From contig CM077643.1 of NCBI GenBank assembly GCA_039707465.1, positions 331,100,419 through 331,164,418 on the forward strand: a stretch of 64,000 nt of DNA, read 5' to 3'. Source of the DNA: Rhabdophis nuchalis. Taxonomy: Eukaryota > Chordata > Lepidosauria > Squamata > Natricidae. The stretch's first letter is position 1. Every line of letters begins with the position of its first letter. The position numbers and the translations under genes are program-made. The notes below the pieces were generated by a model that did not search any database, was not told the DNA's origin, and was given only the letters and a program-made list of their open reading frames with translations. Shown here piece after piece: positions 1-10,149 of this stretch.

Positions 1-37
1 CAGGGTAATTAGTTCCTCTGTCAAACTGTTAGATTTT

Positions 38-119
38 CATCCTTACAGTTTGGACCTTGCAGTTTATATTCTCATTCCTTAATTGCATCCTTACAGTTTG
101 CAATTAAGGAATGAGAATA
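38..119. repeat. nested direct and inverted repeat
   Basis: A perfect 19-bp inverted repeat has arms at 67-85 and 101-119 around a 15-nt loop. The loop (86-100, CATCCTTACAGTTTG) is itself a perfect direct copy of 38-52. This looks like a local template-switch insertion rather than a transposon, because no target duplication or family hallmark is visible. Confidence 0.8.
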
Positions 120-439
120 CAAGCCTCTGATTAATGACATTTATCAGAAGAAAGAACAAGGTTATACCACAAGAACATCACAGAGTACTCTACTTTCAAA
201 TGAAATACCTATATATAGGCAATTAGGTGACAAAACACATTTCTTCACACTTTTTCTTTGTACAAGACAAAAGTTTGCCTTATTTTCTGTTAAAGAAGTA
301 CAGTCTGTACTGTCTTGGTAATGGACATTGTAATCATTGGGAGCAGAAACTCTCACACATTATTATTAGAAAGTCTTTTCAACATTCAATCAGAATCAAC
401 CACCTGTAACTTTTATTTTGGGGGGCTGCACTCTGAAAT

Positions 440-700
440 AAAAGTGAACAAGTTTTGTCCTTTGTACGGAAAGGGGAGAGACAAGGAGGGAAAAGAAGAA
501 AGGGTAAAGTAGAAAAAGTAAGGGTGGGGAATTAAGAGTAGAAGAGAGGGTAAGAAAGAAGAGAAGAGAGGAGGAGAGGGGAAAGAGAGGGGAGGAAGAG
601 AGAAGAAAGGAGGAATGAGAGGAGGAGAGAAGAAGGCAGAGAAGGGAGCTTGAGAAGATAGGAATAAGGTTGTTGCAAAATAAGATGGAGGCAAGGGATG
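440..700 (+). repeat. polypurine (GGA/GAA-rich) tract
   Basis: About 260 bp, almost purely A and G on the plus strand, with irregular GGAGA/GAAGA units. The long serine/proline/leucine reading frames on the other strand are by-products of this composition. Confidence 0.8.
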
Positions 701-992
701 GCAAGAAAGCGATCCAAACTGTATTATACAGTATATATGTAAAAATGAGTATAGGGATTAATGATGAATAGATAAATGTTAAATAGCATTTATAAGAATG
801 TATATCTATGAATGATTTTGAAATGGGAAAAAGAAAAAAACTATTTGCGGAAAAAAAAGTTTTGGCCTTTGTAATATGCTTTGAGATATTTGAGCAGTGC
901 TAAGTCTTTTATTAAAAATAAAGATCTCAAATTCTTTCTCTCTTTTTTCATTAAATAGTACAAAGTTACTGATTTTAAAAAATGAATTTGAA

Positions 993-1026
993 CAGAGAGA
1001 GAGAGAGAGGGAGAGGGGGGAGAGAG
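993..1026 (+). repeat. (GA)n microsatellite
   Basis: A short impure GA run ending at the left terminus of the hAT-like repeat that starts near 1032. Confidence 0.8.
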
Positions 1027-1182
1027 ATTATCAGAGGTGGAATTCAGCAGGTTTTGACCAGTTCTGGAGAACCAGTAGCAGACATTTTGAGTAGTTCAGA
1101 GAACCGGTAAATACCACTGGCTCCACTGACTCGCCCCACCCCCATCTATTCTCTGCCTCCCAAGTCCCAGCTGATCGGAAGG

Positions 1183-1513
1183 TGTTGTAACTTCAAGGAA
1201 AGACAGGGTCCGGAATCAGGTTTACTCAAAAACATAGCTTTATTAGCTAGGCAAGGCTTACAAAGAAAGATAAGTTCTGTAAAAGAAAAGGTGCGGTAGA
1301 CAGGGGCTCCCGCGCTTTGACAGCTCTTTATATTTGGAGCTGCCAAAGGGGGAGCCAATCAGGCTGCAGCAAGGGCCAGGCGCGCCTCAGCCAATCAGGC
1401 GCGTCTGTCAGTTGGCCGCCTTGCTACAGCCTGTTGCCAAGACTCCAAGAGGCAGCCTGGAAGACCTGCGGCCGGTCGTAACTCGAGACCGGTCGCAGGT
1501 CGAGGACACAACA
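1183..1513 (-). repeat. 3' LTR (element sense)
   Basis: A 331-bp copy of the LTR at 2654-2984, with three substitutions (about 0.9%) and no indels by eye. It is directly preceded on the minus strand by the polypurine tract. Confidence 0.9.
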
Positions 1514-1533
1514 CCCCTTTCCCCCCTCCCTCT
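1514..1533 (-). other. polypurine tract of the LTR element
   Basis: On the minus strand the 20 bases directly before the 3' LTR are all purines (AGAGGGAGGGGGGAAAGGGG), the expected plus-strand primer for reverse transcription. Confidence 0.85.
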
Positions 1534-2115
1534 GCGCGTGCGCGAAAACTGTCCATCAGGTAACTGGAGCATGCGCAGACTGTTCTGATCGCTCCAGAGT
1601 CACTACGGCAGCTGAAGGAGGAGGACGTGCCCGTTGAAGCTCCTCCCTTTGGGGTGTAGCTCCGGGCGGCGTCATCGGAGAGGCCTACCCGATAGGCGGA
1701 GTCCTCTGGAACGGTGAGTCGGGGCGAGGGGGCGTGGCGATTGTTGTGTAGGCCTGGTCGTCCGCTCGGCTTGAGCTAGGCCGATGAAGGTTGCCGGTAG
1801 GCGGCGTGAGGAGCCGGGAGGCCTGAACGGTGAAGGCCTTTTGTAGATCTTGCAGGCTCTCGGGGTCAGATGGGTAGGCCGGCCTGGTTGGGCGGGGTTG
1901 TTGGGCCCGGCGTGGCAGCCGGACGGCTGTTGTTGTTGGTGCAGGCAGCGGCCTGGCTTCTAGGGTTTTTTCGTTGGTGTAGCGGCTGGGATTGCCGGTC
2001 ATCAGGGACCCTGCGCGGAGCCTCCGGTGTGGCTGGCGCTGGTGTCGGTGGCCCCTATGGCCGTAGCGGCGGTAGATGGGGCCTTGCACGGCGACTCGGG
2101 AGTCCCGTAGGCCTT

Positions 2116-2610
2116 GGCTGCTTCTGTCGGCTCGATCCGAGGGAGAAGCGGTGCGTTTCGTAGTTCCTGGCTGCTTCTGTCGGCTCTGTCCGAGGGAGAA
2201 GCGGTGTCCTGCGGCAGGTCGTCGACCGCTGCCGGGGTAGCCACGGCGTGCGCGGTTTCGAGGTCTCGGCCGCCGCAGCTCGAGAGGTCGTCGAGCGTCC
2301 TGGCCCGGTCGTTGGCCGGCAGGGAGAGCTCGAGGTGGCCCGTGGGGAGGCCCAGGTTTCCGTGGCCGCGTCGATGGGTCGAGCGGAGGAAACGATCCGG
2401 TTGAGCGTCCTGGCCCGGTCGTCTTTGGCCGGCAGGGAGAGCTCGAGGTGGCCCGTGGGGAGTCCCAGGCCGCAGCCCAAGAGATGATCGAGCTTCCTGG
2501 CCTGGTCGTCGTTGGCCGGCAGGAAGGCGCTCGAGGTGGCCCGTGGAGAGGCCCATGTTTCCGTGGCCGCGTCGGTGGGGTCGAGCGGAGGAAACGATCC
2601 CGTTGTGATC
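2116..2610. repeat. internal tandem repeats of the LTR element
   Basis: A unit around GGCTGCTTCTGTCGGCTC occurs twice (about 2116 and 2167). A roughly 100-bp unit containing GAGCTCGAGGTGGCCCGTGG occurs about three times between 2280 and 2610. The GC content is very high, so long open frames in several registers are expected by chance. Confidence 0.7.
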
Positions 2611-2632
2611 GTACCGCAAAATGAGCTCTGCC

Positions 2633-2652
2633 TGATCCCACCCTCGTCGCCA
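2633..2652 (-). other. primer binding site, tRNA-Ser(GCT)-like
   Basis: One base inside the 5' LTR, the minus strand reads TGGCGACGAGGGTGGGAT. This is complementary to the 3' end of vertebrate tRNA-Ser(GCT) (...TCCTCGTCGCCA) over about 18 nt with one mismatch. Confidence 0.8.
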
Positions 2653-2653
2653 G

Positions 2654-2984
2654 TGTTGTAACTTCAAGGAAAGACAGGGTCCGGAATCAGGTTTACTCAA
2701 AAACATAGCTTTATTAGCTAGGCAAGGCTTACAAAGAAAGATAAGTTCTGTAAAAGAAAAGGTGCGGTAGACAGGGGCTCCCGCGCTTTGACAGCTCTTT
2801 ATATTTGGAGCTGTCAAAGGGGGAGCCAATCAGGCTGCAGCAAGGGCCAGGCGCGCCTCAGCCAATCAGGCGCGTCTGTCAGTTGGCCGCCTTGCTACAG
2901 CCTGTTGCCAAGGCTCCAAGAGGCAGCCTGGAAGACTTGCGGCCGGTCGTAACTCGAGACCGGTCGCAGGTCGAGGACACAACA
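2654..2984 (-). repeat. 5' LTR (element sense)
   Basis: This is the upstream LTR for a minus-strand element. On that strand the CCAAT motifs lie at 2862-2866 and 2826-2830, the TATA-like AAATATAAA at 2798-2806, and the AATAAA polyadenylation signal at 2710-2715. The order is right for a U3-R-U5 layout. Confidence 0.9.
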
Positions 2985-3224
2985 GAAGGAAATGGGGATT
3001 TTGCAGTAACCTTCCCCTGGAGTGGAGAGGGAATGTAGATTTTATAGTATCTTTCCCCTGGAGTGGGGAAGGAATGGAAATTTTACAGTATCCTTCCCCT
3101 GGAGTGGGGAGGAAATGGAGATTTTACAGTATCCTTCCCCTGCCATGCCCACCAAGCCACACCACGCCCACCAAGCCACGCCCACAGAACCGGTAGTAAA
3201 AAAAAATGAATTCCACTACCGTTG

Positions 3225-3243
3225 TGTGTGTGTGTGTGTGTCT
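3225..3243 (+). repeat. (GT)n microsatellite
   Basis: A short GT run immediately after the right end of the hAT-like repeat. Confidence 0.8.
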
Positions 3244-4095
3244 GTGTATTTGTTTGTTTATCACAAAAACATGCATTTAGACACAAAAAATCATAAATTG
3301 GTTCCCTTAAAATGGATGATTTTAACTTAAAATGTGAAAGAAGTTACTGAATTTCCAAAATAAATAATATACATACTCTCTACTTCTTAATTAGATCTAG
3401 GATTTAAAATTACAAAGCGCAATTTCAGGAATCTGACAAATCAATCTTAATATATCTTAAAGTTGGACTCAGACAAAAGTGCTAATTACTATCAAAGAGT
3501 AACTTATTAGTTCCTCCAGAGAGGTTAGCTGTAATTTACAGAAAAATCTCCTGAATAATAGAAATTAAAATGTTTTGCCCATAAAGTCAGCAAGTTGATA
3601 AAATAATATAAATGAAGTAGTTAAGCTATATCAATTTGCACCAAACTGAGATAAAAAATTGGGAGTAATTGTTATTCAGGACTATCATTCCCGTATGTGT
3701 ATAAGACTGCAGTATCAAATTTTCCTTTCCTAATGTGGGGTAACATATAATTGTATTGGGGAATAAACAACTGTGCTTGCATTGTGCAGATTACAAACAT
3801 ATGCAGGTTACAAACATATTCATATGCGGAAGAAAGAAAGCAGTACATTAAACTCCCATAAAATGTAATAGAGCAGAAGTAGTATATATACAGCAAATCC
3901 AATAAGATCCTACACTGAGAAATCAAATGAAAGAAAAATATTCTACCCACTGACTGGCCAGAACTCAAAGAAAGAAAATAGCCTTTTTTTGTAGCTCAAT
4001 AATAGAGAATAGAAGGTCAGTATAACACAAGGTTAATACAACCATACAAGTTTTAAATTAAAGAAAATACTTTAATTCTATATAAACAGCTATCA
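3244..4095. other. no feature seen
   Basis: AT-rich intron 5 sequence. I recognise no exon, RNA gene or repeat family here. Confidence 0.6.
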
Positions 4096-4350
4096 GCATA
4101 GACCAGTGGTCGGCAAACCGCGGCTCGCAAGCCACAAGTGGCTCTTTGGCCCCTCGAGTGCAGCTCTTCCTCCACCCAGCCTCGGGCAGACTCCGTCTGT
4201 TTCCTAGATGGTGGCTGCTGCCCCCAAGCCCTGCAACGCGCAGCTCCCACCGTCCGAGGTTGCCCGGCAGGCTCGTCGGGCAAGATGGCCGAGCGCGCCT
4301 CCACCAGCTCCTTCTGACGGCCACCGCGGCGCACTTTCCGGGGCTACCTG

Positions 4351-4636
4351 GAGGGGCTGGCATGTCAGCTGGGGAGGTTATGGCTGCTTCATCCCGCAGC
4401 GAGCGAGTGGGCGGGCGGGCGGGGGAAGACCCGAGATTGTGGCTACCTTAAGCGCCGCCGAGGCTGTCCGGGTGCCACACGCCCACCTCCCTCCCAGCCC
4501 CGTGTGGCGCCCGGACGGCCTCGGCGGCGCTTAAGGTAGTCGTAGCCTTGGGTCCTCCCCCGGCCCGCCCGCCCACCCACTCGCTTGCTGTGGGATGAGG
4601 CAGCTGTAGCCTCCCCAGCTGACATGCCGGCCCCTC
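4351..4636. repeat. large GC-rich inverted repeat inside the hAT element
   Basis: The left arm 4351-4481 and right arm 4501-4636 are near-complementary around a 19-nt spacer. Both contain the CATGTCAGCTGGGGAGG block, the GGCGGGCGGGC block and the CTTAAGCGCCGCCGAGG block in mirrored order. The transcript would form a hairpin of about 130 bp. Confidence 0.85.
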
Positions 4637-4735
4637 TGCTGCTTCCCAGGGGGGAGGGGGGGAGAGAATGACAGACACACAGAGAGACAACCATAGAGAG
4701 ACAGAAATAGAGAGAGGGAGGGAGAGAGGGAACCA

Positions 4736-4775
<40 letters not shown>

Positions 4776-4805
4776 GACAGAGATGGGTGGAGGGAGGAGA
4801 GACAG

Positions 4806-4884
<79 letters not shown>

Positions 4885-5261
4885 AAAAGAAAGATGAATG
4901 GAGGGTGGGGGGGAGGGAGTGAAGGAAAGAAGGGAGGAAGGGGGAGGTAGGCAATGGAAGGAAGGGAAGGGAAGGGAAGGGAAGGGAAGGGAAGGGAAGG
5001 AAAGGAAAAGAAAGGAAAGGAAAGGAAAGGAAAGGAAAGGAAAGGAAAGGAAAGGAAGAAATCTATTTTCCTATTTCCTTCATCCCCTCCACCTCAAGCT
5101 ACCTGTTTGGTTAACCAGGTTAAAGATCTATTTTTCTCCCAGTGGTCATTTCCTGGATTCAAACCAGCATCCAAAAGAGTCATGGGCTTCCTTTATATAT
5201 AACGAATGCCCATAAATCCATTTTTACCATCTTCAGAAGACCGAAGACCAGTCAGAAACGG

Positions 5262-5373
<112 letters not shown>

Positions 5374-6007
5374 ATTTATGACCACAATTGAGCCCAAAAT
5401 TTTGGTTGCTAAGCAAGACCGTTAAGGGAGTTTCACCACATTTTCCAAGTTGGCCATGCCCACCGGGTCACATGACCGCTGAGCCACTCCCACAAAACAG
5501 GCCACACCTTTTGGCTCTCTAAAGAAATTTCAGTAGTGGTACTGTTGATATTTGGCTCTATTGACTAATAAGTTTGCCCACCACTGGCATAGACATTACT
5601 GAGCTACATGGAACAACAGTTTGATTTAGTACAAGAAAAAAACGACCAATTCCATTTTAATTCTTTCTTGTAAAATATGCACAAAGAAATGTTGACTGGG
5701 GCAATCTTCCTTAACTGAGCACATCTCTGTTGAACATGAACATTCCAGGTTTTTTTGTCAGCAATTCTAATGCCAGTTGGAAAGTCTTTTGAGTTATAGC
5801 GCCAATGCATATGAAGGGAATCATGCTAAGGCAAGTTGGAGACACATTCCAATCCAATGGCTCTCAATGGAGAATATACTTATATATTCAGTAAGATACA
5901 ATGGAAAGAGGTTTATAAAACAGAAATAATTACTTTCCACCAAAGAAATTATTTAGTGACTCTATACCAAATGTGCAGGTTTTTGGACTGGATTCATATA
6001 TTGATAT

Positions 6008-6292
6008 CAGGGGTGGGTTGCTGCTGGCATTACTGCACATGCACGCTTCTCTCACACATGTGGGCGCATTTGCACATAAATTTATATGCACATGTGCAAA
6101 ATGTTAAAATAATGAAAATGTACATTTCCGCAAAAAAAGTTGTTCTGCACATATGCAGAGCTGAAAATCAAGTTGGCGCCACCATAGAAGAATTGGTTTG
6201 GAGGTGTGGCAGGCCTGTGTTGCTGCTGGTTCCAGCCACCCAGGCCGCCAAGTTAATACCGGTTCAGCCAAATCGGTAGGAACCCACCTCTG
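6008..6292. mobile_element. hAT MITE, 285 bp, perfect 8-bp duplication
   Basis: Begins CAGGGGTGGGTT and ends AACCCACCTCTG, a 12-bp inverted terminus with one mismatch. The perfect duplication ATTGATAT lies at 6000-6007 and 6293-6300. The reading frames across it are not coding. Confidence 0.9.
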
Positions 6293-6457
6293 ATTGATAT
6301 ACAGCATCAAGCCTTGAACCACACTTCAATGAACAAATCACAATTAAGATTATATATGGTACATAAGCTTACACATCACAATTGACTAAATTTATTAAAC
6401 TTACTAAGCAATGGTTTATAAACCACGATGGCCACATTCACAATTAGCATTATGATA

Positions 6458-6855
6458 CAGGTAGTCCTCGACTTACAATGGTTTGCTTAGTGACCATTTG
6501 AAGTTACAACGGCACTGAAAAAAGGTGCCTTATGATCATTTTTCACAGTTATGACTATTGCAGCATTCCCATGATCACATGATTTACCTTTGGATGCTTG
6601 ACAACTGACTCACATTTATGACGGTTGCAGTGTCCTGGGGTCATGTGATCACCTTTTGCAACCTTCTGACAAGCAAAGTCAATGGGGAAGCCAGATTCAC
6701 TTAACAACGGTGTTACTAATTTAACAACTGCAGTGACCTACTTAACAAATGTGGCAAGAAAAGTCATAAAACAGGGTAAAACTCATTTCACAAATTTCTC
6801 ACTTAGCAACATAAAATTTTGGGCTCAATTGTGGTTGTAAGTTGAGGACTACCTG
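6458..6855 (+). mobile_element. TA-target MITE, CAGGTAGTCC family, 398 bp
   Basis: The termini CAGGTAGTCCTCGACTTAC and GTAAGTTGAGGACTACCTG are inverted repeats with one mismatch. The left flank is TA and the right TT, consistent with a TA target with one mutation (Tc1/mariner type, inferred). Related copies in the window lie near 9028, 35439, 57051, 62819 and 63818, with fragments at 34070, 37494 and 53118. Confidence 0.8.
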
Positions 6856-8300
6856 TTTAAGAACCACAAAGAGTTCCCTCTCTTCCTCAGTTATTTGCAA
6901 GATATCAGTTACAGAATGAAGACAATCACTGAAAACGTCACTGGACCCATACCTAGTAAGGGAGATGAGTGGCATAAAAATGTAAAAATAAATAAAATAA
7001 AATAAATATTATTTTACATAGAAAAAAACATTCCTTGTTATTCAATTGAATACAGACTTATAAACTAATATTAAACAGTGCTGCAAAATGATATTGTACA
7101 AATGAATAACATATTAGCATTTTCTGTGCAAAACTGGTACATCTGTTTCTCTGAAATCCAAAACCCAAGTGAAAAGTACAATAATTATTTCAAGAGCTTT
7201 CCTAAAATTATATATGATACATAAGCTTTCCCCTCCTTACATATGTACATTCTATTGGTATTTAAGTGCCCCCTGCTGGAAATGAATTCCAGTCATTGAA
7301 AATACCTGGATTAAACTAGTCTGGCAAATACCAGGTTAACTTTAATTATATTAAATACTTTATTACCTTTGTTACTAGCAGGTAAAATTATGTGAGATCC
7401 CTTACACAAGAAGTTTCAGTTTAAGCCGTATAACTAAGTAGATTAAGCAGGAAAATTTTAAAAAGTAATTGCTTTGTGCCATAATTGCACAATGAATATA
7501 TCTTAATGCAAAATATATCCAACCGAGCATCAAAATATTACAAAATAGTATCAGTAATAATACCCAACATCACCACAGTGATAATGTAAGAGTTCATTTA
7601 TATTTTGCTAAACAAAGTCATTCAGTAATATCTTGTCTATCCGGGAAGAATACAAAATGGTGAGTTGCTAAGTTGCAACACATCTGAGAAAGATCTGGAG
7701 AATACAACAATTAACAAATCTAATATGAATCAATAATAAGTCTACAATTCAGATAGCTAATGATAATTTACACTGCCTTTGATAAACACTTTCTACAGTA
7801 AAAAAAATGGAAGTCTTTGGCGCTGCTGAAGTTTGAATGAGACTATTGAGGCTAGTACAAAAAGGTACTTTGGGGGTTCAGATATTCATTCCAAATATTA
7901 CCAGAAAAATGAGTGATTCACACAGCTACCGCACCTGTTTTAAGTTCTCATACAACAAGCCAGATTCTCTTCTGAGTGCACTTTACAGCATAAGGATTAT
8001 AGATAACATGGAGAAGGTGACTAGAATATAAAACAGATTCAGCAGTAAGAAGCTTCAAAACCAGAAAACATTTATATCCAGTTCCGCTTTTGTTATTATT
8101 TAGGTACACTGAAAATATTAGTCTACATGAATTCAAAAATGACAGATGTTATCTTAAGGGGAAACCTATTATACAGCCAGTAAATTACATTCCTAGCATC
8201 TTGTAATTAAAGCTAAATGATCCTAGACGTACGGAAACTGTAATATATGATGTAAAGAAGATTTTTTTTTCATGCAGTCTTCAGAATAACATAAACTTTA
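6856..8300. other. mostly unassigned; possible retroposon tail near 6945-7010
   Basis: ATGAGTGGCATAAAAATG followed by A-rich AAATAAAATAAA units near 6960-7010 looks like the 3' end of a decayed LINE or SINE. I see nothing else identifiable. Confidence 0.4.
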
Positions 8301-8307
8301 TTATTAA

Positions 8308-8623
8308 AAATGTGATGGGCCCGACCCTCTGGAACGACCTACCCCCGGATATTAGAACGATCACAGACCTCCATGCTTTCCGCCAAAAAGTAAAAACTTA
8401 TTTGTTCCATCAGGCCGGCTTGGCCTAATTTACGCTTCTCGCCCCAGTCTGTATTTTCAAATTGTCTATTTGGTTTTAATGGGTTGCAATTTTAATGTTC
8501 TTAAATTTTAGTACAGGGTAATTTAATTCGTTTTTAACTTTGTTATGTATTGTATGTTTTTAGATGGTTTTTTAATTTTCCTGTACACCGCCCCGAGACC
8601 CTTCGGGGAGAGGGGGCGGTTTA
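8308..8623 (+). mobile_element. L2-like LINE, 3' end
   Basis: Matches the last codons and 3' UTR of the longer copies at 26312 and 60020. The translated motif LWNDLPPD is present, followed by a 3' end with CACCGCCCCGAG, CTTCGGGGAGAGGGGGCGG and TTTATAATTATT. Heavily 5' truncated. Confidence 0.8.
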
Positions 8624-8743
8624 TAATTATTATTATTGTTGTTGTTGTTGTTGTTGTTATTGTTATTAATAATAATAATAGTAATAATAATAATAATAAT
8701 AGTAGTAGTAATAATAATAGTAATAATAATAGTAATAATAATA

Positions 8744-8794
<51 letters not shown>
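8624..8794 (+). repeat. compound trinucleotide array (ATT/GTT/AAT/AGT/GAT)n
   Basis: Directly continues the ATT-rich tail of the L2-like copy and changes from GTT to AAT/AGT to about 17 GAT units. It produces spurious poly-Asp, poly-Asn, poly-Leu and poly-Ser frames. Confidence 0.95.
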
Positions 8795-9027
8795 TCACAA
8801 TTCCTGAACCCAAAATAAAATATTTTTCATGTGGTTTTTTTTACCATTTAGCAATCTTTCCCTTGTTTATATCTAATTTCACCCAATTCTGATCTACAAT
8901 ATTCTCATCTGCACTGAATGGGAAGTCAAGCAGATTGAATGAAGAACAGAATCACTCTGTCAATGCCAACATCTACCAGCAGCTCTCTTTAAATGTATAG
9001 TGGCCTTCATCAAACATGAAATAAATA

Positions 9028-9395
9028 CAGGTAGTCCACCTACAACCACAATTTAGCCGAAAAGCTATGCTGTTAAGTGAGACATTTGTTAAATGAGTTT
9101 TACTGCATTTTATGACATTTCTTGCCACAGTTGTTCAGTTAGTTAGTAACACAGTTGTTAAGTGAATCCAGCTTCCCCATTGATTTAGCAAAGTTGCAAA
9201 AGGGGAATCACATGACCTTGGGACACAGCAATGATCATTAATGAACCAGTTACCAAGCATCTGAATTTTGATGACATGACTATGGGGATGCTGCAATGGT
9301 CACAAATGTGTAAAATGGTCATAAGTCACATTTTGCAGTGCTATTGCAACTTTGAACAGTCACTAAATGAACTGCTGTAAGTTGAGGATTACCTG
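9028..9395 (-). mobile_element. TA-target MITE, CAGGTAGTCC family
   Basis: CAGGTAGTCCACCTACAACC to GTAAGTTGAGGATTACCTG. The internal order (ACAACCACAATT first, GGAATCACATGACC in the middle) is the reverse of the 6458 copy. Confidence 0.75.
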
Positions 9396-9489
9396 TCTAT
9401 CTTTGGTTAAAGCAGAAATGGACAGAGCATTAATTTACATAAATGTATATTTGGGCATGCAAAGCAAAAACTGTAAATTGGAAAGGAGC

Positions 9490-9880
9490 CACTCCAGCAT
9501 TTCTGACAAATGATCAGTCAGTCTTTATTTTAAGACTTCCAGTAAGAACACACCATATTATGTGGCAGCTATTCCACTGGTTAATAGCTGATACCACCAA
9601 GAAGTCTGTCTTCGTGTCTAACTTGAGCTTCCTTAAATCTTCTGTAAACATATTCAGGTCATCCTTCATAGGACTTGGCTTCCAAACTCTTCGCCATTTT
9701 CATAACCTTCCTCCGAACTTGTTCCATTTGGTCATTGTGGTTTTTGAACTGCGGTACCCAGAAGAGTACTATATGTAGGGTCTGACTACTGCTGAGTATA
9801 GTGGACTGATTATTTTCCATGAATCAGACTCTTATGTTCCTGTTAATGCACATTGAGATAGCCTTTGTCTTTTTAACATC
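9490..9880 (-). mobile_element. CR1 LINE fragment, old
   Basis: The plus strand reads as antisense CR1 (ATTCCACTGGTTAATAG, then the GGTACCCAGAAGAGTACTAT and CCTGTTAATGCA blocks). Similarity may resume at about 9990-10150 after the BovB-like piece. Confidence 0.55.
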
Positions 9881-9894
9881 TACACCATTTTGTT

Positions 9895-9975
9895 GTTGTT
9901 AGTTGCAAAGTTGAGTTGTGTCCGACCCATCGCAACCCCATGGACAACATTGTTCCAGGCCTCCTCTGCACCATA
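9895..9975 (-). mobile_element. BovB-related fragment
   Basis: GTGTCCGACCCATCGCAACC followed by CCATGG and CCAGGCCTCC matches the antisense BovB 3' region also used by bovine ART2 repeats. The strand follows from that orientation. It interrupts the CR1 fragment. Confidence 0.6.
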
Positions 9976-10149
9976 GTGCTGGTTTATTTCTAACTTGTGT
10001 AGAACACCCAGGCCTTTTCTATATATACCTACTGGCAAAAAAGGTCTTACCTAGTATCATTTTAAGGAGAATATCATCTTATTCTCTACGGAAGGTTTTA
10101 CTCATGTCCAGGTATATGCACTCCGAAAACCGATAGCAGAATGTCAAGG

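Larger units (their letters stand above)
1183..2984 (-). mobile_element. compact LTR retrotransposon without pol, 1802 bp
   Basis: Two 331-bp LTRs flank a 1140-bp GC-rich interior and are bordered by a perfect 5-bp duplication GAAGG (1178-1182 and 2985-2989). The LTRs start TGTTG and end CAACA, and differ at only three positions, so insertion was recent. Orientation is minus: each LTR read on that strand has two CCAAT boxes, then a TATA-like AAATATAAA, then AATAAA. A tRNA primer site and a polypurine tract sit at the expected places. There is no room for reverse transcriptase or integrase and none is seen. The interior stays open for 957 bp on the sense strand (1685-2641), giving a Pro/Arg/Ser-rich translation without an ATG at the start and with no recognised gag motif. 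It is a TRIM- or LARD-like passenger that needs enzymes from another element. Confidence 0.92.
1032..3224. mobile_element. hAT-like non-autonomous repeat, split by an LTR element
   Basis: The left end reads CAGAGGTGGAATTCAGCAGG and the right end GAATTCCACTACC, forming degenerate inverted termini sharing GTGGAATTC. The left part (1032-1182) and right part (2985-3224) are separated by the LTR element at 1183-2984, so the original repeat was about 390 bp. The right part has about three tandem copies of a roughly 45-bp unit (TTTTACAGTATCCTTCCCCT-type) at 2990-3140, then CCACGCCCACAGAACCGG. The termini resemble those of the clear hAT element at 6008-6292, but no certain 8-bp duplication is visible, so hAT membership is inferred. 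Confidence 0.55.

Noticed and set aside
396..717. Ser/Leu/Pro-rich minus-strand frames
   Set aside because: They come from a polypurine tract on the other strand, and several registers are open at once.
8523..8892. Reading frames rich in Asp, Asn, Leu or Ser around the GAT/AAT array
   Set aside because: They are translations of a trinucleotide microsatellite and have no non-repetitive coding sequence.
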